Part shown: positions 40,476 to 48,941 of the stretch, in pieces
Layout: each line of letters begins with the position of its first letter
Position numbering within the stretch: position 1 is the stretch's first letter
The notes under the pieces: model-generated
What the model saw: only the letters and a program-made list of their open reading frames with translations
Told to the model about the DNA's origin: nothing
Database searches by the model: none
Translations under genes and position numbers: made by a program
NCBI GenBank assembly: GCA_903925075.1
Contig: CAIYDQ010000304.1
Location: forward strand, 1-62,424
Source: an uncultured Geobacter sp.
GTDB lineage: Bacteria; Desulfobacterota; Desulfuromonadia; Geobacterales; Geobacteraceae
DNA length: 62,424 nt
Direction of reading: 5' to 3'

Positions 40476-42577
40476 CTCAGCTCCCAGACGGTCAACTGCG
40501 CCACGCTGTGCTGGAACTTGCGGCGCGTCTCCCGAATCACGAACGGCAGCTCGCGCGGCTCGCCGAGCCTGCGGAAATGCGGCGACAGGCACTGGGTCAG
40601 CCCCTCCAGGGCGAAGACGTTTTCCCCCGCCTCCCGGTACCCCCCCAGCCACTCCTCCTTCTTGGTGAACTGCTCGCCCCAGCTATAGGGCGAGGCGATC
40701 ACCAGCAGACCGCCGGGGTTGAGCCGGCCGCTGATCCCCTCCAGGAAGAGGCGCGGCGCATAGAGCCGGTCGATCAGGTTGGCGGCCAGCACCAGGTCGT
40801 AGCCGGTGAACTTTTCCGGCAGGTTGCAGGCGTCCGCCTGGAAGAAGCGCACCTTGTCCCGCACCTCCTCCAACCCCAGCTCGGCCAGGGCCAGCTCATG
40901 GTAGGAGAGCAGTTCCCCCTCCTCGGTCAGGGCGTAGCGCAGGTACCCTTCGTGCTGCATGCCGGCCGCCAGCCGGAAGAAGCGGCTGGAGAAATCGAGT
41001 CCGGTGACGCTGTCGAAGCCGCGCGCCAGCTCGAAACTGGCGCGGCCGACGGCGCAGCCGAGGTCGAGGGCGGCGCTCCTCCCCCGCCCCTGGCTCAGCT
41101 CCAGACAGACGTCGGCGCAACTCTTGGCGAAGTTGGGCACCCCGAAATGTTCGGCGCCGTAATGGGCGTCGCAGTACTGCGCGGTAAGCTGGTCCGTCTC
41201 GTAGGGGTCCTCGTGCAGTTCCACCGGGTGGGCGCTCTCCAGGTAGCGAAAGCCGGCGTGCTGGAAGAAGTGGCGCCTGAAGGCGTAGCGCGCTTCCCGG
41301 GTCGCCTCGTTGCCGGTCGAGATCCAGGAACCGCCCATCATCAGGTTATGGCGGCCGTCGAAGGTCGGCGTCGAGAAGTCGTCGTACCAGGGGTGCACGC
41401 TGAAGCCGTGAAAGGGATAGATGGGGGTCTCGCTCCACTGCCAGACGTTGCCGATCAGGTCGTAAAACTCGCCGAAGGCGAAGCGGTCGACCGGGCAGGA
41501 CGAGCACCACCCCTCCAGGTTGATGTTGCCGGGGGCGCGCTCCCACTCCGGCTGATTCGGGACCGCCGCCAGCTCGCGCAGGCGGTTCCATTCGTCCTCG
41601 GTCGGAAGCCTGATCGGCTTGCCGCTTTTGGCCGCGAGCCAGTTGCAAAAGGCCTTCGCCTCCAGGTAGTTCACCTCGACCGGCCAGTTCCAGGGGAGAT
41701 CGATAACCTCCAGCATGGTGCGCAGCCCCCAGCCGTTTGCCCTCGGCACCCAGAAGAGCGGGTGCTCGGCCTCCTTGAAGCTCTTCCAGTTCCACCCTTC
41801 CTCGGTCCACCACTCGGGTTCCCGGTAGCCGCCGTCCTCCACGAAGCCGAGGAATTCGCGGTTGGAGACCAGGTATTTGGAGGCGGCGAAGCCGCGCACC
41901 TCCGCCTCGTTCCTGCCGTACTCGTTGTCCCAGCCGTAGAGCGGATTACCCGCCTCCTTGCCGAGCAGCACCTTCGCTCCCGGCACCGGCAGCAGCACGT
42001 TCTCCGGAGGCTCCGCCCAATCCCGGCAGATCTCCCAGAAATCCAGGCGCCGCACCTGGTCGATCGGCAGTTGGCGGATCAGCACCGACGAGGTCTCCAG
42101 GTGGATCCGCTCGTGCTCTATCCCCATCAGAATCGCCCAGAACGGATCCTCCCAGGCAATGGGGAGGGTCAGCGGCAGGCTGCGGATCAGGCCGTCCATC
42201 AGCTCGCGCACCTGGTCGCGATACTTTTTCACCTCTGCGCGGGTCGGCCAGTCGTAGTGGGTGGCGTCCAGGTCGTCCCAGGACATCTCGTCCACGCCGA
42301 CGGCGAACAGCGACTCGAAGCGCGGGTTGATGCGCTTGGGCAAAACGCCAGCGATCACCAGCTTGTTGACGAAAAAAGTGGCGGTGTGCCCAAAGTAGAA
42401 GATCAACGGATGCCTGAGCCTGTCGGCCCGCAGACAGAAAGTGGCGTCTTCCTTGAGCGTCTCGTAGAGCTTCTCGTCCAGAGTGAAGGTGGCGTGAAAA
42501 TACTCCAGAATCTCGGCCCTCTTTGCCTCCGGTTCGCCCTCGTTCAGTATGATAGTGTGCGTTCCGCGCAGATCCAT
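40472..42577 (-). CDS. ovoA: 5-histidylcysteine sulfoxide synthase / N-methyltransferase OvoA
   Basis: 701 residues in three parts. A DinB-like N-terminal domain with His-64 (FGHTATFF) and the iron motif H155-x3-H159-x-E161 (EHERIHLE); a formylglycine-enzyme-type sulfoxide synthase domain (about 190-450) with PIRLPTEDEWNRLRELA, NVWQWSETPIYPFHGF and GGSWISTGNEATREARYAFRRHF; and a C-terminal SAM methyltransferase (LDLGCAVGRASFELARGFDSVTGLDFS). OvoA joins His and Cys with O2 and later methylates the 5-thiohistidine to ovothiol. ATG 42577 follows gggagg. It is the first gene of a two-gene operon. Confidence 0.93.
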   Translation of the reverse strand: MDLRGTHTIILNEGEPEAKRAEILEYFHATFTLDEKLYETLKEDATFCLRADRLRHPLIFYFGHTATFFVNKLVIAGVLPKRINPRFESLFAVGVDEMSWDDLDATHYDWPTRAEVKKYRDQVRELMDGLIRSLPLTLPIAWEDPFWAILMGIEHERIHLETSSVLIRQLPIDQVRRLDFWEICRDWAEPPENVLLPVPGAKVLLGKEAGNPLYGWDNEYGRNEAEVRGFAASKYLVSNREFLGFVEDGGYREPEWWTEEGWNWKSFKEAEHPLFWVPRANGWGLRTMLEVIDLPWNWPVEVNYLEAKAFCNWLAAKSGKPIRLPTEDEWNRLRELAAVPNQPEWERAPGNINLEGWCSSCPVDRFAFGEFYDLIGNVWQWSETPIYPFHGFSVHPWYDDFSTPTFDGRHNLMMGGSWISTGNEATREARYAFRRHFFQHAGFRYLESAHPVELHEDPYETDQLTAQYCDAHYGAEHFGVPNFAKSCADVCLELSQGRGRSAALDLGCAVGRASFELARGFDSVTGLDFSSRFFRLAAGMQHEGYLRYALTEEGELLSYHELALAELGLEEVRDKVRFFQADACNLPEKFTGYDLVLAANLIDRLYAPRLFLEGISGRLNPGGLLVIASPYSWGEQFTKKEEWLGGYREAGENVFALEGLTQCLSPHFRRLGEPRELPFVIRETRRKFQHSVAQLTVWELR

Positions 42578-42754
42578 GTGAACCTCCCGACTGTCATAGG
42601 TGATGCATAGCCAATAATAACAGGGGGGATAATAGCAGAAAACCGGCGCGGCGTCATTGCCTCTGTCCTTGTTGTGCCTAAACTGATGAGTCGGGTTCCC
42701 TTTTGGCGGATAGCTCTGCCCCCTGCTTTCCTGCGAGAACACGGTTTGCCGGTA

Positions 42755-42783
42755 TTGCAGTATTACCGCTTTTCTGCTAAACT
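42755..42783 (+). promoter_or_regulatory. Promoter of the toxin-antitoxin operon
   Basis: -35 TTGCAG, 17-base spacer, -10 TAAACT, in an AT-rich stretch. Near-symmetrical ctaaacgtag overlaps the start region and may be the antitoxin operator. Confidence 0.6.
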
Positions 42784-42818
42784 AAACGTAGTCAACCTTT
42801 AGTAAGGAGAAAATAATA

Positions 42819-43073
42819 ATGCGTGAAACCGTGATCGTTTCCAATCGCGGACAACTGACTTTGCCGGTCGGTCTCCGTAAAAGATTCGGCATTCAGTCTG
42901 GTGGTCCTGTCATCATCGAGGATCGTAACGGAGAAATAGTCTTAAAACCGGCTGTGGTAATGGAAGTCGAGATCTTCAGCGACGAACAAATTGCCGCCTG
43001 GGATAGTGCCGACCGACTTGACGACGGCGAGCGCGTCGCGCTGAAACTGCGGCTCGCGGCACGTAAGCCGTGA
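42819..43073 (+). CDS. AbrB/MazE-type (SpoVT) antitoxin
   Basis: 84 residues. N-terminal swapped-hairpin DNA-binding domain: TVIVSNRGQLTLPVGLRKRFGIQSGGPVIIEDRNGEIVLKPAV. The C-terminal part (EIFSDEQIAAWDSADRLDDGERVALKLRL) is the toxin-binding tail. aaggag precedes the ATG. It overlaps the PIN toxin gene (GTGA), the normal antitoxin-toxin order. Lower GC than neighbours suggests acquisition by transfer. Confidence 0.88.
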   Translation: MRETVIVSNRGQLTLPVGLRKRFGIQSGGPVIIEDRNGEIVLKPAVVMEVEIFSDEQIAAWDSADRLDDGERVALKLRLAARKP

Positions 43074-43474
43074 AGCTTTTTCTCGATGCCAATGTCCTCT
43101 TCACCGCTGCGCGTACCCCCTCGGGTAAAGCTGCCTTGATCATTGACTGCGGCGGCGAAGGATACTGGCGGCTCCTCACCAGCGCCTATGCTATTGAAGA
43201 GACTCGGCGTAATCTGGAGCGTAAGTCGCCGACCTCTCTCCCCCAACTGGGCGAACTGCTCCGGCACATCGATATTGTCGTTCCTTCACTCTCCGCCCCC
43301 TGTCCCGACAGCCTCCCGCTCAAAGACAGGCCTATCTTCCAGGCCGCTCATACCGGCGCGGCAACCCATCTACTGACCGGCGATCTTAAGGATTTCGGCC
43401 AACTTATGAACTTTCCCGAGCTGACTTTTGGCATACTCGTCCAAACTGTGGCGGAGTTTCTGGCGACCATTTGA
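43070..43474 (+). CDS. PIN-domain toxin (VapC-like ribonuclease)
   Basis: 134 residues. PIN-domain acidic residues are visible: FLDANVLF (first Asp), EETRRNLERK (Glu), LKDRPIFQAA and LTGDLKDFG (third and fourth acidic sites). It would cleave RNA (tRNA or rRNA in characterised VapC). GTG start overlaps the antitoxin stop, so translation is coupled. Complete, no damage seen. Confidence 0.88.
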   Translation: MKLFLDANVLFTAARTPSGKAALIIDCGGEGYWRLLTSAYAIEETRRNLERKSPTSLPQLGELLRHIDIVVPSLSAPCPDSLPLKDRPIFQAAHTGAATHLLTGDLKDFGQLMNFPELTFGILVQTVAEFLATI

Positions 43475-43566
43475 TGAAGGATGGAATTAATATCGGCGTC
43501 CACCATGACTCGGCTTCATCTGTGAGTTGAAACATAAAATCGGGTGGGAATCTGCCGGGGGCTTTC

Positions 43567-44151
43567 ATGTCCATACACCTGCAGGTGGGGAAAGAAAAGA
43601 AAGTGGCGGTGGTGTTCTCCTGCCCGGGACGCCACGAAGAGCAGGCCGGCCGCCCCGCCGCCGCGGCCACGGGCCGAAACCTCGACCGGCTGCTGGCCCT
43701 GCTGGCGCCGGCTCTCAAGCGCGGCGACCTCGCCAGGGAGCGGGTCACCACCACCAACGCCTGGCCTCGTGTCGAGTACCGGGCCAAGACGGGGCGCTCG
43801 GAGGCGACCGACAGGGAGGTCCTGGCGCCGAACAACCTGCGCCGCCTGCAGCTTGAGCTTGAGGAAATATCCGACCTGGTGATTTTTTGCGGCAGGAGGG
43901 CCCGCGCCGTCGCCGTTCATCTGCGGCTCAAGCATCGACCGTGCTTCGTCTATATCGAGCACCTTGGCCTGCGGGGTCTGTCGCTGCTGCGAAAGGACGT
44001 TCAGGGGAGGGCGATAGTCGCTGCGGACAAGTTCGGTTGCCAAGCGGCGGGAATGAGCTTACGAAGGCTGCAAGGGGAGAATACGGAGAGGCGGTTGGAG
44101 GTGCTGGCGGCGTCGATCCGCGCTCAGTTGTCTGCGCAACGGGAGGGATAG
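43567..44151 (+). CDS. Uracil-DNA-glycosylase-superfamily protein
   Basis: 194 residues. AVVFSCPGRHEEQAGRPAAAATGRNLDRLLALL is the UDG-superfamily motif (G-x-x-P-G-x-x-E plus GRP-x-x-G-x-x-G). TTTNAWPRVEYR stands where motif 1 residues bind, and DLVIFCGRRARAV follows. Both the Fe-S cysteines of family 4/5 and a canonical H-S-P-x-S motif are missing, so substrate is uncertain. Start chosen at the first ATG after the toxin gene; it could be a few codons later. No partner gene. Confidence 0.75.
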   Translation: MSIHLQVGKEKKVAVVFSCPGRHEEQAGRPAAAATGRNLDRLLALLAPALKRGDLARERVTTTNAWPRVEYRAKTGRSEATDREVLAPNNLRRLQLELEEISDLVIFCGRRARAVAVHLRLKHRPCFVYIEHLGLRGLSLLRKDVQGRAIVAADKFGCQAAGMSLRRLQGENTERRLEVLAASIRAQLSAQREG

Positions 44152-44185
44152 CCGCGGCGAAGCGGGCGTCAAGCCTTTCGGCAGG

Positions 44186-44905
44186 TCAGCTGTTTTCCTT
44201 CAGTTCCCGGATGATCTCCACCTGACGCTGAAAGATGAACCGCGAGATCAGCGCCTCGCTCTGCTGGTCGGGCACGATGCAGAAACGGCAGATGTCCCAG
44301 CCGTCTTCCTTGCTGATCCGCACCAGCGTCGCCTTGGTCTCCAGCTTACTGACGGAGCCTTGCAGCAGGTTCGGCACCATCACCTTGAGCGCGACTTCGG
44401 ATCGCTCCGGGATCTCGCAGCGCTCCAGGGAGCGTATGGAAACCCCGCCCAGGGAGAGCTCGATCGCTTTGCCGGGGGTCAAGGTTCCCTGCCAGCGCAT
44501 CTCCGCGTCGGTCTGCGGTTCCAACTCCAGCCTCAGCGAATTGCGACTCTCCGCCATGATCTGCACGAAGGCGAAGTCGCGCAGCGAAGCGGTCATGTTG
44601 CGCACATTGACGTTCTGCGCCTGCGCCACCATGGCGCTGTCGAAATAATCGCACTTGATGAAAGTGACGCGGTTGTTCTCCAGGGCGACCGCCTGCTGCT
44701 TGTGCACGTCCACTTCCAGGAGGCCCCGGTCCACCTCCACGAGCGTCGCCGGGTAGCTAAGCGGCAAACCTTTGTAATAGTTGACCAATCTGAAGCCGAC
44801 CCGCGCCCCGCGCTTGAGTATGTCCTGAAAGCCGGCGAGGATCTGCGCGCGATCCTCGTCGAGCGTCTTCTTGATGCTGGTTCGATAGAATGGTAAAAGG
44901 TCCAT
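44186..44905 (-). CDS. PilZ-domain protein (c-di-GMP effector candidate)
   Basis: 239 residues. An N-terminal YcgR-like beta domain (RGARVGFRLVNYYKGLPLSYPATLVEVDRGLLEVDVHKQQAVALE) with an expected PilZ C-terminal half: a probable switch-type Arg stretch (VNVRNMTASL), then LSLGGVSI, the PilZ DxSxxG-type position here reading ELSLGG, and IVPDQQSEALISRFIFQRQVEIIRELKE. Because the canonical R-x3-R is weak, c-di-GMP binding is not certain. Last gene of the kinase-receiver-PilZ run on the minus strand. Confidence 0.75.
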   Translation of the reverse strand: MDLLPFYRTSIKKTLDEDRAQILAGFQDILKRGARVGFRLVNYYKGLPLSYPATLVEVDRGLLEVDVHKQQAVALENNRVTFIKCDYFDSAMVAQAQNVNVRNMTASLRDFAFVQIMAESRNSLRLELEPQTDAEMRWQGTLTPGKAIELSLGGVSIRSLERCEIPERSEVALKVMVPNLLQGSVSKLETKATLVRISKEDGWDICRFCIVPDQQSEALISRFIFQRQVEIIRELKENS

Positions 44906-44959
44906 GACACCCGTCCTTTGTGCGCCGTTAGAGCAAAAAAAGCCAGTCAAGCAGGTGAA

Positions 44960-45352
44960 TCAGATCAAAAGGTACCGGCGCAGCATCGCCAGCAGGTCGG
45001 CGCGCACGATGGGCTTCACCAGATAATCGGTGCAGTCCCCGTCCCAAAGCGCCTCCTCCATATTCTCAGGGGCGTTGAGGGCGGTGGTCATGATGATCAC
45101 CGACTTCTTGCCGGCCTCGGGGGACTCCAGCTCCGCCTGCCGGATCAGTTTCTGGGCCTGTTGCCCGTCCATCTCCGGCATGATGATGTCCAGCAGCACC
45201 AGGTCGAACGGTCTCCGCTCCGCCTGGGCCCGGCGAAAATTCGCCACCGCCTCGACGCCGTTGACGGCGGTCTCGATCTCGGCGAATTCCGTCAAAAAGT
45301 ACTTCATTCCTTCGAGCGACAGTCCTTCATCCTCGACGATCAGACACCTCAT
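44960..45352 (-). CDS. Stand-alone response regulator (receiver only)
   Basis: 130 residues: MRCLIVEDEGLSLEGMKYFLTEFAEIETAVNGVEAVANF with the acidic pair, phospho-Asp in LVLLDIIMPEMDG, conserved Thr in IIMTTALN and Lys in YLVKPIVR. No output domain, so it works by protein contact. It follows the kinase by 42 bases and precedes the PilZ gene by 54, which suggests the three form a pathway. Confidence 0.92.
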   Translation of the reverse strand: MRCLIVEDEGLSLEGMKYFLTEFAEIETAVNGVEAVANFRRAQAERRPFDLVLLDIIMPEMDGQQAQKLIRQAELESPEAGKKSVIIMTTALNAPENMEEALWDGDCTDYLVKPIVRADLLAMLRRYLLI

Positions 45353-45394
45353 TCAGCCTCCCCGCTGCCGCGCCGACTCGACGCCGCAGTTCCC

Positions 45395-46810
45395 TCATAA
45401 TACTATTCTGAATTCAGCGCCGTCCAGCATATTTCTCACCATGATCCGCCCCTGCATCTGCTGGTCGATGATGGTCTTGGCCATGTACAGCCCGATGCCG
45501 GTCCGGTTCCCCATTCCCCTGGTGGTGAAGTAGGGATCGAAGATCTTGTCGATGATCGCCGGATCGACGCCGCCGGCGTTGTCCCTGACGGTCAGCACGC
45601 ATCGGTGCTCCTCGTCCCGCAGACCGACGGTGATCGAGGGGTCGGCGCCGCCGCGCTCCAGGTGCGCGTCGCGCGCGTTGTTGAGTATGTTCAGGAGCGC
45701 CTGCCGGAATTCCACCACATGCCCGTTGTAGATCAGGCTGCTGTCGCCCTCGATCACGATCCGAATGTGGTAGTCCGCGCAGCTCGCCTCGAAGAAGCGC
45801 ACCGTCTTCACCACCGCCCCGGCCAGGCTGAACGGCTCCGGCGCCGCTTCCGGCCGAAAGAAGTTCCTGAAGTCGTCGATGGTCCGGGACAAGCCCAGCA
45901 GCAGCCCCATGCCGTCGCCGACCCGCTGCTCCATCAGCGTCTCCGTCAGCTCGCCGTTTTCCTGCTCCATCTGCAACCGTTGCAGCACTATGCCCAACTT
46001 GTTGAGCGGTTGGCGCCACTGGTGCGCGATGTTGCCGATCATCTCGCCCATGGCGGCGAAGCGCGACTGCTGCAGCATGAGCCGGTCCTTCTCCCGGCTG
46101 CGATCCACCTCTTCCCGGATGCGCTCCTCCAGGTTCCGAGTCATCTCCTCCCGTTGCGCCCTTTCCTGCGACAGGAGGCTTTCCGCCCGCTTGAGCCGGG
46201 AGACGTCGAGCAGCGAGCCGGCCAACAGGGCGCTTCCCCCCAACGAGGCGCTGCTGCCGGTGATCTCCAGGTCGATAGGCTCGCCGTTTCGATGCACCCC
46301 GCCCGCCTCGTAACGCGAGGGGGCCGGCAGGCCGTCCAGCCGCTGACGGCTGTTTTCCAGGACCCGCTGCAGGTCGTCCGGCGCGATCAAGGAGCTAAGG
46401 CCCAGCTTGCCGACCACGTCCTGCTGCTGATAGCCGAACATGGCGCACAGGGCGCGGTTGGCGTAGTGGATGGCGCCGTCCCGGTCGATCAGGTAGCTGG
46501 CGACCTGGGAACTCTCCACCAGCAGCCGGAAGCGCTCCTCGCCGGCGCGCAGTTGTTCTTCCGCCTGCCGCCGGCGGCGCAGCCGCCAGCAGAGGAACCC
46601 GACCGCCGTCGACTGCAGCGCGAGCAGGGCGAGCAGCATCCAGACCGCCCCCTGGAACGCCCCGCAGTCAGGGGGGAGGGGGACGCCCCGAGCGGCGTCG
46701 AGCAGCGCCGGTTCCGCGGCGGCGGCGCTCCCCGCCGCGGCCGCCGCCAGCAAGCCGCCGGCGGTCAAAGCCCCGGCACAACGCGGCCATCTGCCGAGTC
46801 CAGCATCCAT
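45395..46810 (-). CDS. PAS-domain sensor histidine kinase
   Basis: 471 residues. An Ala-rich signal sequence (about 1-32), a short exported piece, TM about 53-75, PAS (about 90-210), HisKA with the H-box GEMIGNIAHQWRQPLNKLGIVLQRLQ near 260, and the ATPase (ILNNARDAHLE, VRDNAGGVDPAIIDKIFDPYFTTRGMGNRTGIGLYMAK). No receiver; its partner is probably the receiver gene immediately downstream. Confidence 0.93.
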   Translation of the reverse strand: MDAGLGRWPRCAGALTAGGLLAAAAAGSAAAAEPALLDAARGVPLPPDCGAFQGAVWMLLALLALQSTAVGFLCWRLRRRRQAEEQLRAGEERFRLLVESSQVASYLIDRDGAIHYANRALCAMFGYQQQDVVGKLGLSSLIAPDDLQRVLENSRQRLDGLPAPSRYEAGGVHRNGEPIDLEITGSSASLGGSALLAGSLLDVSRLKRAESLLSQERAQREEMTRNLEERIREEVDRSREKDRLMLQQSRFAAMGEMIGNIAHQWRQPLNKLGIVLQRLQMEQENGELTETLMEQRVGDGMGLLLGLSRTIDDFRNFFRPEAAPEPFSLAGAVVKTVRFFEASCADYHIRIVIEGDSSLIYNGHVVEFRQALLNILNNARDAHLERGGADPSITVGLRDEEHRCVLTVRDNAGGVDPAIIDKIFDPYFTTRGMGNRTGIGLYMAKTIIDQQMQGRIMVRNMLDGAEFRIVL

Positions 46811-46956
46811 TGAAATCCATTCCCCTCAAATGAGGCACGTCACGCAAAACCGGCCGGGCGGCCGGGCGGCCCAAAGGCCCAAGGGACTAATCGGACATCC
46901 GGCGCTTTTCTTGAGGAGAATAGTCACCAAATCAAACAAAGTTCATTTTTTTCGCG

Positions 46957-48909
46957 TTACCAGACGTAGTCCTTGGCGATGTCGCGCTTGTCCCGCCCGA
47001 AGAGCACGTGAAAAACCCTGAGCTTCTTAAGCGCCACCGGCGACAGGCTGGCAAGCGGCAGGTAGACGATCCTCTTGCCCAGCCGGGCCGCCTGCTGCTT
47101 CAAGTAGCCGCGGGGCGGGCGCGCGGCGGCGTAGACCACGTCGTTTTCCTGCGAATAGTCGAGCGCCGCCATCAGCAGGAGTTCACCCTTGCCGAGCGCC
47201 TCGCGGTAATCGGGGTCCTGCCAGACGTCGATCATCCGCCCCGGCGGATAGCACAAGACAAAGCCCCCGTACTCGCAGCGCGAGATCCCCGGCCCGACGA
47301 TGTTCCCCTCGGGCGGCGTGGCGTAAAACGCCATATCGGATTCCTGCTGGTGCTCTCCCAGCCAGGTCATGCAATAGGGGAAGCGGGAGTCGCCCCCGTC
47401 CTCGTCGAAGATCACCACCACGCAGCCGATGCCGCTTTTCAACCGTTTGTGCTCCCGGACGTAGATTTTCCCCTGGTGCAGATTCCTGAGGGTCTCGCGC
47501 ATGTCGATCCCGTCCAGCATCGAGGTAGTGAACGGCTCGCTCCGGCTCGCCTCCTCGCTCAACTGGCGGGCGGCGATCCTTTTCAGGTTCCTGCCGTACT
47601 CCTCGATCACCAGATCTTCGGGGGGATAGGAGCAGACGTAGGGGTTGTCGAAACCCTCCAGCCAGGCGCCGGGGCTGCGCTCTTTTTTCCGGTTCAAAAG
47701 CTTCAGGCCGCTGCGCCCCTTGACCCGCTGCTGCTCCTTGGGGCGAAAGCGGATCTTGCGGGTCGCCGACCAGAGATCGGCCGCGGTAAGCCGCAGGGTC
47801 TGCAGGTCGCTCGCCTCGCGCTGCCAAGGATAGCGGGCGGCCAGCCGCAAAAAGGCGTAGGCGAAGTTGTCGTCCAGACAGCCACGGGCGGCGGCCAGCA
47901 TCTGGAACAGGTCGGGGAGCAGCGCCCCCGAGGCGAGCGCGTAGTTGCGCGCGAAGCGGAAAAAAGCGCGCTTTTGCCAATACTGCACCTGGTCGCCGGT
48001 CTCCTGGCCGTAGTGCCGGGCCGCCTCCAGGAACAGCCGCAGCATCGCCCGTTGGCGATCAGGCATCTCCCCCTCGTCGCCGACGCGGCGCGCGCTGCGC
48101 CAGAGGGAGTCGTCCAGCGCCTGCTCTTCCGGAATGGCGCGCTTCCCCCCGAGGATCAGCTCCAGCGCGTGGAAGCTTTTGCGAAGCGACGCCCCGCCCT
48201 GCGGGGGCTCTGGCGGCAGCGGCGATCTGCGCGCCTCGTAGAGCGCGGAGAGAAAGGGGTATTCCGCCAGAATCTCGTGACAGCACTCCGGGTGCAGGTT
48301 GAAGAGGGCGACGCCGTCGCGCCTGGTGCGGGTGAGCGGCTGGGCGAGCGGCTGGGCGAAGTCCGCGCGGATCCGCTCCAGGTGCGCCATGCCGCAGATG
48401 AAGAGCACCCTTTGCCGGCTGGCTGAGAGCTGCTGCAGCCTGAAAGCCATGCCCCGCTCCCGGCGCAGGTCCTCCGCGTCCGGCGTAAGGCCCCGATAGC
48501 GCTCGGCCACCTCCCGATAAAAGGGCTCAAGCCCTATGCGCTGCACCGCGTAGGAATCGGGCAGCGGCTCGACGTGGGCGGGATAGCTGTCCAGGTCGAC
48601 GTCGATCAGATGCAGCGGCACGCCGTGCTCCAGGGCGAGGCGCGCCCCCTCGACCAGGGGATCGGCGGGCTCGACGATCAGATACACCGATTGCTCCGCC
48701 ACCGGATAGGCCAGCACCGACAGCTCCGGCAGGCGCCGGACGCCGCGCAGGAACTGGGCCTCCAGCGTCGGGGGGAGTTCGATGGCGACGCAGTCCGGCT
48801 TCAGGGCGAAGAACGCCTCGCGCACCAGGTGCGCGAACTCCATGCGGTAATGGAGAATCGGCAGGGCGTGGACGTTGCCGAAGGTTTCCAGGTGCACGTT
48901 GTGGGTCAT
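46957..48909 (-). CDS. TraB/TIKI-like protein with unknown C-terminal domain
   Basis: 650 residues, no signal peptide or membrane helix. The N-terminal 230 residues have the look of the TraB/PrgY/ChaN (EreA-like, TIKI) superfamily: FGNVHALPILHYRMEFAHLVREAFFALKPDCVAIELPPTLE, HLIDVDLDSYP, and VLFICGMAHLERIRADF. The middle is helical and basic. The C-terminal third (TSMLDGIDMRETLRNLHQGKIYVRE, CVVVIFDEDGG, VYAAARPPRGYLKQQAARLGKRIVYLPL) matches nothing I recognise. It follows a MoxR-type ATPase by 32 bases, suggesting that the two act together. Confidence 0.7.
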   Translation of the reverse strand: MTHNVHLETFGNVHALPILHYRMEFAHLVREAFFALKPDCVAIELPPTLEAQFLRGVRRLPELSVLAYPVAEQSVYLIVEPADPLVEGARLALEHGVPLHLIDVDLDSYPAHVEPLPDSYAVQRIGLEPFYREVAERYRGLTPDAEDLRRERGMAFRLQQLSASRQRVLFICGMAHLERIRADFAQPLAQPLTRTRRDGVALFNLHPECCHEILAEYPFLSALYEARRSPLPPEPPQGGASLRKSFHALELILGGKRAIPEEQALDDSLWRSARRVGDEGEMPDRQRAMLRLFLEAARHYGQETGDQVQYWQKRAFFRFARNYALASGALLPDLFQMLAAARGCLDDNFAYAFLRLAARYPWQREASDLQTLRLTAADLWSATRKIRFRPKEQQRVKGRSGLKLLNRKKERSPGAWLEGFDNPYVCSYPPEDLVIEEYGRNLKRIAARQLSEEASRSEPFTTSMLDGIDMRETLRNLHQGKIYVREHKRLKSGIGCVVVIFDEDGGDSRFPYCMTWLGEHQQESDMAFYATPPEGNIVGPGISRCEYGGFVLCYPPGRMIDVWQDPDYREALGKGELLLMAALDYSQENDVVYAAARPPRGYLKQQAARLGKRIVYLPLASLSPVALKKLRVFHVLFGRDKRDIAKDYVW

Positions 48910-48941
48910 GGCGTCTCGCGGGGCAAGGCCCCTCCTCTCTC

